A DNA stretch of 54,789 nt from Calothrix sp. FI2-JRJ7 (lineage in GTDB: Bacteria > Cyanobacteriota > Cyanobacteriia > Cyanobacteriales > Nostocaceae): contig JAHHGX010000025.1 of assembly GCA_019359675.1 (NCBI GenBank), positions 1 to 54,789 on the forward strand, given 5' to 3'. Below are positions 50,101 to 54,789 of the stretch, one piece after another; position 1 is the first letter of the stretch; each line of letters begins with the position of its first letter. Position numbers and translations under genes: made by a program. The notes beneath the pieces are model-generated. The model made no database searches. It was not told the DNA's origin and worked only from the letters and a program-made list of their open reading frames with translations.

Positions 50101-50507
50101 TGACCACTTCATCAAAGAAAAGCTCAAAGCTAGTAAATATGTTCGTTATGTCGATGATTTTGCCTTATTTTCAGATGTATAGAGAGTTTTTAGCAGAAGC
50201 AAGACAGGCAATGGAAGAATACTTAGCAAGTCTCAGACTAATACTGCACCCTGCCAAAAGCCAACTATTTGAAACCCGTCATGGAGCAAACTTCTTAGGA
50301 TTTTGCATACTCCCAGATAGAATTAGGGTGCGAACCGAGAACCTACGACGCGCGAAGCGAAGATTAAAAAGGCTTAAGGCTGAGTATGAGGAGGGTAAAA
50401 TTGAGCTAGAACAAATATCTCACTCCATTAGAAGTTGGATAGCTCATTTAAAACATGGGGATACCTGGCGCCTGCGTACAAAGATTTTTGAAGATTTTGC
50501 ATTATAG
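50097..50507 (+). pseudogene. Diversity-generating retroelement reverse transcriptase, C-terminal remnant
   Basis: The sequence first reads FDHFIKEKLKASKYVRYVDD, continuing FALFSDV, then a stop; a one-base frame change recovers REFLAEARQAMEEYLASLRL, LHPAKSQLFETRHGANFLGF and RVRTENLRRAKRRLKRLKAE, ending SIRSWIAHLKHGDTWRLRTK. The YVDD box is the catalytic motif, and the C-terminal part matches RTs of diversity-generating retroelements rather than group II introns, which have YADD and a maturase domain. About 200 N-terminal residues are missing at the junction with the P450 gene. It is inactive as it stands. A template-repeat-like sequence follows 66 bases downstream. Confidence 0.8.
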
Positions 50508-50573
50508 ATTTCCAATGAACAGGCATTCTTGCCTGTCCTACCAAGAAATTGAACATGGGGTGGGCACTCTTTG

Positions 50574-50708
50574 ATGCTGCGCGGCGGTTCGTGGAACAAC
50601 AATCCTCAAAACTGTCGTTCGGCGTATCGCAACTACAACAACAACGACAACAACGTTGGTTTTCGGGTTGTGGTTGGTGGAGCGAGCGCTCTTCTACTCG
50701 TGAGTTAG
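50574..50708 (+). other. Template-repeat-like sequence of a diversity-generating retroelement
   Basis: The sequence would translate as [20 protein letters not shown] followed by [20 protein letters not shown]. This is the C-terminal variable region of formylglycine-generating-enzyme-like (C-type lectin fold) target proteins. The codons at variable positions are almost all AAC, as expected of a template repeat, in which adenines direct mutagenesis. No target gene body is attached upstream, so this is the TR, not a VR. It lies just downstream of the RT remnant, the normal place. Confidence 0.8.
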
Positions 50709-50857
50709 CAGATGGGAATTTGTTAGGAGAGATAAAAAGAAGAGTCCAGAACCTGCTCCAGTGTGTTGGTGACAATATTGCGAATATAAAGCTTAGTTGG
50801 GCAGCTTGGTAAGTATTTTTGCTGAACAGTTGCCCGACTAATAATAATTCACACGTA

Positions 50858-50885
50858 GTAGAGACGCGATATATAGCGTCTCTAC
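50858..50885. repeat. GTAGAGACGCG palindromic repeat, copy 3
   Basis: GTAGAGACGCGAT and ATAGCGTCTCTAC form a hairpin like those at 486 and 9809. Confidence 0.8.
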
Positions 50886-50902
50886 ATTTAGATATTTTTA
50901 CT

Positions 50903-50931
50903 GGAACGGGCAAGGATGCCCATTCCACAAG
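50903..50931. repeat. GGGCAAGGATGCCC repeat
   Basis: GGAACGGGCAAGGATGCCC with ATTCCACAAG, the same element as inside the MocR gene at 4918-4948. Confidence 0.85.
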
Positions 50932-51007
50932 AATAATTGTAGGTTAGGTGGAGTCGCCTCGGTTCCCAACTACAAATTTTTAGAAAACTCTAAGGTCATA
51001 AAAGTAT

Positions 51008-51124
51008 TTAAGCAAAAGTAATCAAAAATTTAATAGCTTCAGCCCTATCCTGAAATATTGCATGAATAAGATCACCATTATTGTAACGAATATCAACCTC
51101 ATACTTTAGAATAGGCGCCATCAT
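51008..51124 (-). pseudogene. Short frame of unknown origin (possible gene remnant)
   Basis: A 38-residue frame reads MMAPILKYEVDIRYNNGDLI and HAIFQDRAEAIKFLITFA. It looks like coding sequence (alternating beta pattern, then an amphipathic helix), but its upstream side ends in the GTGCGTGACGC repeat at 51141-51206, so it is probably the tail of an interrupted gene. I do not recognise the family. It may or may not belong to the restriction-enzyme remnant beyond the repeat. Confidence 0.4.
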
Positions 51125-51140
51125 AGTCACTTCGACGCGA

Positions 51141-51206
51141 GTCGGTGCGTGACGCTACAAGTCCTATAACTACGTTGAAGTTTTTTCGTAGCGTCACGCA
51201 CCCTAC
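51141..51206. repeat. GTGCGTGACGC inverted repeat
   Basis: GGTGCGTGACGCTAC and GTAGCGTCACGCACCCTAC flank a spacer with AACTACGTTGAAG. It is the inverse copy of the element at 29633-29698. It interrupts the restriction-enzyme-like frame. Confidence 0.9.
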
Positions 51207-51309
51207 TTTTTTCATGTGCCAAAGCTACTTCTTGAAGGGTTTCGCGAATGAACTCTTGGATAAGATTTCCAATAATTTGCCCCCATTTATGTGAATATGA
51301 TTCTGTCAT
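51207..51309 (-). pseudogene. Restriction endonuclease-like N-terminal remnant
   Basis: The frame begins MTESYSHKWGQIIGNLIQEF and IRETLQEVALAHE, then runs into the repeat at 51141-51206, where homologous-looking sequence ends. The start resembles N-termini of type II restriction enzymes encoded beside adenine methyltransferases (SYSHKWGQIIG), and a methyltransferase remnant lies directly upstream on the same strand. The assignment is tentative and based on memory of the pattern plus context. Confidence 0.5.
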
Positions 51310-51318
51310 AAAGCCTTT

Positions 51319-51530
51319 TCAATTACCCATCAACCCATAAATAACCCTCACAAAGAGGAACTTGATGCTTACGATTTTTCCATTTAACGTTACGGTTGCG
51401 AATTTTTTAAACTCAAAAGATTTAAATCCTGCACTACAAGCTAATAATCCTAGCCACTCAATAACAGGAATATAAATACCATAGGGGGCAGAATCTCCAA
51501 TTACAAAATAAATCTTTGCATTGTGAATTT
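51319..51530 (-). pseudogene. DNA adenine methyltransferase C-terminal remnant
   Basis: The first part reads YFVIGDSAPYGIYIPVIEWL and GLLACSAGFKSFEF. After a one-base frame change it continues KIRNRNVKWKNRKHQVPLCE and GYLWVDG, then stop. The NVKWKNRKHxVPLxEG end is characteristic of a group of site-specific adenine methyltransferases. The catalytic and AdoMet motifs are missing, cut off by a dispersed repeat at 51534-51565. The gene is frameshifted, truncated and non-functional. It overlaps in context with the restriction-enzyme-like remnant. Confidence 0.65.
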
Positions 51531-51533
51531 TGT

Positions 51534-51565
51534 GTAGGGACGGGCAAGGATGCCCATCCCACAAG
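51534..51565. repeat. GGGCAAGGATGCCC repeat
   Basis: GTAGGGACGGGCAAGGATGC followed by CCATCCCACAAG, next to the stop codon of the metallophosphoesterase gene and at the broken end of the methyltransferase remnant. Confidence 0.85.
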
Positions 51566-51569
51566 ATTT

Positions 51570-53144
51570 TTAAAACTCAAATGGTTCTAAACTAATATTG
51601 CTCCACTTATTTTGATACCATTCAGCTATAAAAGGACGTGCAGTAAACTTAGGTGGATTTCCAGCTTTTACATCAATTCGCACAAATGAGTAAGGCAGAC
51701 GCCGCATTTCATGGTGTCCATTTCGACCAGCAAATAAATATGACTCAGCGACTTTACGGTTGTCAATTCCTGTGGGAGTCATGAATTTTTCCATTAATTC
51801 GTTGCCTTCTTTACGTTGGCGCCTCGGACGATGACCACTGCCACCAGAGACGATACAGTTTATATTGGAGTCTGCATGTCCAGTGTTAGTAGTTCGTAAA
51901 TGTTCAAGGCAGTGAGCATGACCATTTAGAATTAAGTCAACAATTGGACGTTCGCTGTTTCGTGAACCTAGTGTTCGTGCAACTGCATCGAATACTTCTC
52001 GTAAGCGATGACGCATTGCTAAGGTTTGCGCTTGATGCCATTTTGTTGCTTCTGTAACGTAGGGGGGATGGTGGAAAAATATAATTCTTCCGCGTACTTC
52101 GTCACTATGCCAAGATTCTATGAGACGTTTTTTGAGCCAGTCAAGTTGTTCCCAGTCAATTAAGTTGCTTCTTGAACTGGATGTAAGTTGCTTTTCAATA
52201 TCTATTTTGACTTCATCAATTTGATTTAATTTAGCGTTGAGTTCATCTAGCTGTTGTGCATGGTTACAGTTTTCAGGATTTAGCTTGGTAATATTGTCGA
52301 GAATTTGAATTTGCTCTGCTTCTATATCATGACGCTGTTTGGAAAGTTGGCGCCGTTTTTCGTCTCCCTGTCTAGTTGAGGGTATTGGTGATGGCATGTT
52401 GAACGTGTCGGAGTCAAGCGCAAAAAAGTCAATTCCACTATAGCGAAAGGTGTAATAACGATTTGGAATACGAGTGAAAATGCCTGGTTCATAGCGCAAG
52501 CAGACTCCTGCATCGGTTTTAGCGGTATAGTGTGTATCTAAATGTTCTGCTAGCATTTGCTCGGAGTCGATATTGCCCAAGCAGTCGATAAATGCTTGTG
52601 CGAATGCGTTTCCTTGCTCTGAACCATGCCAACCAATTTCAATATCTTTATAGCGGAAAAATTGTCGTAGTAACTTAGTACTACCTGCCACTAAACGTGA
52701 CATCAAGGGAACATCATAATAATCGTGGTTGCCTAATACGGGTAATATTGGTGTTTCATTGAAGGTAATACGGTTATAAGGGATGCATTTGTAATTTTCC
52801 CCTCCTTGTATAAATTCACGATATGGTTCAATAAAATTACGTGGGTAGTATTCTTGTGACCCCACAACGTATATTACATCACCTGTATGGAGTACAAAAC
52901 TACATTCTTCGCGGTGGGGAAGCATCATTTCGGCAACTTTTCTTTGAGGGTGGAATCCTGGATATGGTTTGGTTCCACTATCTCCAATTACCATGAATGA
53001 GAAATCTGGGTTGTCTTTGCCGTTATCTAGCACCATGCTGGTTTGGTCAATGCCGCGCGCAGTTATGCTAGAGTGGCGCCAGCGTACTCGTTCTTTCATT
53101 TTCTGAATTTTGACCGAGGTGGATGCTTCAGATATGAATTTCAT
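51570..53144 (-). CDS. Metallophosphoesterase (calcineurin-like)
   Basis: The protein of 524 residues has the calcineurin-like phosphoesterase motifs in order: FMVIGDSGTKPYPGF, VLHTGDVIYVVGSQEYY, PVLGNHDYYDVP, IIFFHHPPY and LNGHAHCLEHL. A long insertion between the GNHD and FHHPPY blocks contains a coiled-coil-like stretch (ILDNITKLNPENCNHAQQLD, LNAKLNQIDEVKIDIEKQL). No signal peptide is seen. The ATG before KFISEAST is chosen because AGGAG lies ten bases upstream. Its substrate is unknown; the overall form recalls purple-acid-phosphatase-like enzymes. Confidence 0.9.
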   Translation of the reverse strand: MKFISEASTSVKIQKMKERVRWRHSSITARGIDQTSMVLDNGKDNPDFSFMVIGDSGTKPYPGFHPQRKVAEMMLPHREECSFVLHTGDVIYVVGSQEYYPRNFIEPYREFIQGGENYKCIPYNRITFNETPILPVLGNHDYYDVPLMSRLVAGSTKLLRQFFRYKDIEIGWHGSEQGNAFAQAFIDCLGNIDSEQMLAEHLDTHYTAKTDAGVCLRYEPGIFTRIPNRYYTFRYSGIDFFALDSDTFNMPSPIPSTRQGDEKRRQLSKQRHDIEAEQIQILDNITKLNPENCNHAQQLDELNAKLNQIDEVKIDIEKQLTSSSRSNLIDWEQLDWLKKRLIESWHSDEVRGRIIFFHHPPYVTEATKWHQAQTLAMRHRLREVFDAVARTLGSRNSERPIVDLILNGHAHCLEHLRTTNTGHADSNINCIVSGGSGHRPRRQRKEGNELMEKFMTPTGIDNRKVAESYLFAGRNGHHEMRRLPYSFVRIDVKAGNPPKFTARPFIAEWYQNKWSNISLEPFEF

Positions 53145-53250
53145 GTTTTGAAAACTCCTGTATCGCACCACGATTCTATCTATTTATTGGGTGTATACAA
53201 AATGAACATGCTTTACATATTGGCTATAATTGCCGTTTTATTCGCTTTAT

Positions 53251-54195
53251 ATGAAATTTTTTGGCAAGCATTCATTAATTCGGGTAGTGTGGTTGTTTTC
53301 TCTAGTGGTTGCAATTACAGCTATTTGGACTTCCCAAGTTACAATGGCAATTTCTTCTTACCAAGCTATTGATGTTAAACAGGATGCTGGTTTGTATAAA
53401 AAGATGTTAAGTAGTGGTAATGAGGCTTATTTGCAGGTCATCAACCTTCAAAAAATGCAAATAGACCAGATATTGGGGACTGAAGAGAGTAAAGGTGTAA
53501 ATCAAGGCAAGTATTACCGAGGACAAGGTAAGTATAACAGTCCGTTTTTTATTAGGGAGCCGTTTGAGGAAGTACAAAAAAAGTATCAAAAATTACATAA
53601 AGGTAAGGTTTTTTCAATTGTTAACTGCGCTTTTTTTGAAGAGTATAAGCCTAGTACACAGTTATCATTTCCAGTCAAGCTTAATGGTAAGGTGGTTACT
53701 GCTGGAAGTAGTCCGTATGGTCCTGTGCGTAAACCTGCGACTACGTATTATCGCAATATTCGTTTGAAAGCTTTGGTTTGGGATGATTATCGTGCATATA
53801 TTACACATTACAACCCAACTAGTGGGGCGCCTTTGAATAAACCCATTGTCAAAAATGCAATTGTTACCTATGCTGCTATTGACCATCCTGCCAAAGTACT
53901 AGGTAGAAATCAAGTTAACCGATATCACGTTATAGGTACTTTAGATAAAGATGGTAAAAAAGGCGATGAGTTGGTCTTAATTTTAACAGTCAATCGAGCT
54001 ACTCTTGACGAAGCTTCTCGCCAATTGCGCTTACTCGGTGTAAAAAGTGACATTATTACTATTGATGGTGGTAGTTCAACTTATTTGTTTAATTCCCGTT
54101 TAGGAAATATTATGCTGCCGTTTGCGGCTGATAATTCGTCTGGTCTTGCGATTCGTAACCTTCCTCACTATTTGGGTGTTCGCTACAAATATTAG
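53251..54195 (+). CDS. Phosphodiester glycosidase family protein (DUF2233/NAGPA-like), membrane-anchored
   Basis: The protein of 314 residues has an N-terminal hydrophobic anchor (about 9-33; VVWLFSLVVAITAIWTSQV) and a C-terminal domain with the hallmarks of the NAGPA/DUF2233 family: IVNCAFFEEYKPSTQLSFPV near the start and IITIDGGSSTYLFN near the end, where family members have D-G-G-x-S. Related proteins remove GlcNAc from phosphodiesters or act on exopolysaccharides. The ATG at 53251 is preferred to an upstream TTG. It is divergent from the metallophosphoesterase gene with about 100 bases between. Confidence 0.88.
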   Translation: MKFFGKHSLIRVVWLFSLVVAITAIWTSQVTMAISSYQAIDVKQDAGLYKKMLSSGNEAYLQVINLQKMQIDQILGTEESKGVNQGKYYRGQGKYNSPFFIREPFEEVQKKYQKLHKGKVFSIVNCAFFEEYKPSTQLSFPVKLNGKVVTAGSSPYGPVRKPATTYYRNIRLKALVWDDYRAYITHYNPTSGAPLNKPIVKNAIVTYAAIDHPAKVLGRNQVNRYHVIGTLDKDGKKGDELVLILTVNRATLDEASRQLRLLGVKSDIITIDGGSSTYLFNSRLGNIMLPFAADNSSGLAIRNLPHYLGVRYKY

Positions 54196-54220
54196 TGACT
54201 TTGTTTTTATAAGGACTTAT

Positions 54221-54251
54221 ACCCAACGAAAAGCTTATATATATGTTGGGT
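54221..54251 (+). terminator. Hairpin after the phosphodiester glycosidase gene
   Basis: ACCCAAC and GTTGGGT form a stem followed by TTTTGTT. Together with the CAACCCAGCCTAC that follows it belongs to the GTAGGTTGGGTGGA repeat family, which may serve as terminator here. Confidence 0.55.
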
Positions 54252-54435
54252 TTTGTTCCTCAACCCAGCCTACTAATAACTAAAACTGGGAGCAGTATTG
54301 CGGCGCCTGGGAAACTATCTATGATTACTATGAAAGTTAAATTGCGACTTGGAATTGCTCTAGAGGCTAAAACTAAGACGGGATAAGCTTTTGAACGGGT
54401 CGGACAAATATTTTCAATTTTTTTTGAAAAAAGTG

Positions 54436-54464
54436 TTGACAATACTATTTACGCTCGCTATATT
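54436..54464 (+). promoter_or_regulatory. rRNA operon promoter
   Basis: TTGACA (54436-54441) and TATATT (54459-54464) are separated by exactly 17 bases, a near-consensus sigma-70-type promoter, about 208 bases upstream of 16S rRNA. Confidence 0.75.
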
Positions 54465-54625
54465 AAATAAGTCGCTGATGAGCGAGCGCGAGAGAGCGCA
54501 GTTCTAAAGGCGGTCGAACCTTGAAAATTATATAGTTTGATAGCCAGTATAACATTTGCGTTAGCAATGTAAAGAAATTAACCAGAGCTGAGGTTTAAAT
54601 CAGCTATTTAGAGCTAAACAAACAA

Positions 54626-54665
54626 ATGCCTAGTAATAAGTGATTCATCACTTATTACTAGGCAT
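54626..54665 (+). other. Perfect 19-bp inverted repeat in the 16S leader
   Basis: ATGCCTAGTAATAAGTGAT and ATCACTTATTACTAGGCAT are perfect arms separated by TC. It ends six bases before the predicted 16S start and probably forms a processing hairpin or terminator-like structure in the precursor. Confidence 0.8.
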
Positions 54666-54671
54666 AAATCC

Positions 54672-54789
<118 letters not shown>

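Larger units (their letters stand above)
2508..54307. repeat. Highly iterated palindrome GGCGCC (about 107 sites)
   Basis: Reading through by eye I counted about 107 GGCGCC sites from 2508 to about 54302, inside genes, between genes and in all reading frames. At a GC content near 40 percent about four would be expected. They appear in housekeeping, biosynthetic and decayed genes alike. GCGATCGC (HIP1) was not seen. Confidence 0.85.
54196..54671. other. Leader and promoter region of the rRNA operon
   Basis: No protein gene is supported. It holds a hairpin/repeat (54221-54275), a GGCGCC site, a near-consensus promoter (54436-54464), a GC-rich GAGCGAGCGCGAGAGAGCGC tract just after it, and a perfect 19-bp inverted repeat (54626-54665) directly before 16S. 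Confidence 0.75.

Noticed and set aside
50097-50507. Group II intron maturase as an alternative for the RT remnant
   Set aside because: The catalytic box is YVDD and not YADD, no maturase X domain or intron RNA end is seen, and a DGR-type template repeat follows.
50428-50928. Minus-strand frame of 166 residues and plus-strand frame 50549-50812
   Set aside because: Both are shadows of the RT remnant and template-repeat-like region; the meaningful reading is the plus frame starting at 50574.
54260-54442. Minus-strand open frame upstream of 16S rRNA
   Set aside because: It overlaps the rRNA promoter region, starts inside it and has no recognisable features.

Overview
The window is chromosomal DNA of a cyanobacterium, most likely a filamentous, sheath-forming one of the Nostocales type. 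Evidence: cold-shock type RRM proteins (RbpA family), a complete scytonemin (sunscreen pigment) operon, PEP-CTERM proteins, many short palindromic interspersed repeats, and the cyanobacterial start of a 16S rRNA gene at the right edge. A striking background signal is the palindrome GGCGCC, seen about 107 times by eye, while the usual cyanobacterial palindrome HIP1 (GCGATCGC) was not seen.

Left arm (1-12.3 kb). Two tandem RRM genes are followed by accessory genes and gene debris: a P450 fragment, a NarL-type regulator, a MocR regulator divergent from a GNAT/PNPOx pair, a TetR-DsbA pair facing an APH-like kinase, an ABC-F ATPase, and remnants of toxin-antitoxin modules (ParD-like, HepT/MntA), one of which abuts a truncated DJ-1/PfpI gene.

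12.3-16.5 kb. Two tandem genes on the minus strand encode very large Gly-rich proteins built of repeated Asn-Pro-Phe / Ser-Pro-Phe units. One also carries a 14-residue GNGNW-type repeat that may be a beta-solenoid. I do not recognise the family.

17.1-39.5 kb. Eighteen genes on the minus strand form one biosynthetic block, in the order scyA-scyB-scyC-scyD-scyE-scyF-eboA-eboB-eboC-glycosyltransferase-tyrA-eboD-eboE-trpEG-trpC-trpA-trpB-aroF. It joins scytonemin assembly (scy), metabolite export (ebo) and dedicated supply of tryptophan and prephenate-derived precursors (aroF, trp, tyrA). Palindromic repeats occupy many of the gaps between genes. No trpD, tyrP, dsbA or eboF lies inside the block.

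39.5-45 kb. A 1.2-kb intergenic region separates scyA from a divergent PAS histidine kinase, an AraC-type response regulator and a stand-alone PAS protein resembling the kinase's first PAS domain. The kinase and regulator are the expected scytonemin regulators. A secreted pentapeptide-repeat protein follows.

45-54.8 kb. A pmbA-tldD protease pair is followed by another decayed patch: a DUF4258/DUF2283 module with a stop codon in the toxin, a frameshifted P450 cut off by the remains of a diversity-generating retroelement (reverse transcriptase C-terminus plus template-repeat-like sequence), and restriction-modification debris. A metallophosphoesterase, a phosphodiester glycosidase-like protein and the rRNA operon promoter with the start of 16S rRNA close the window.
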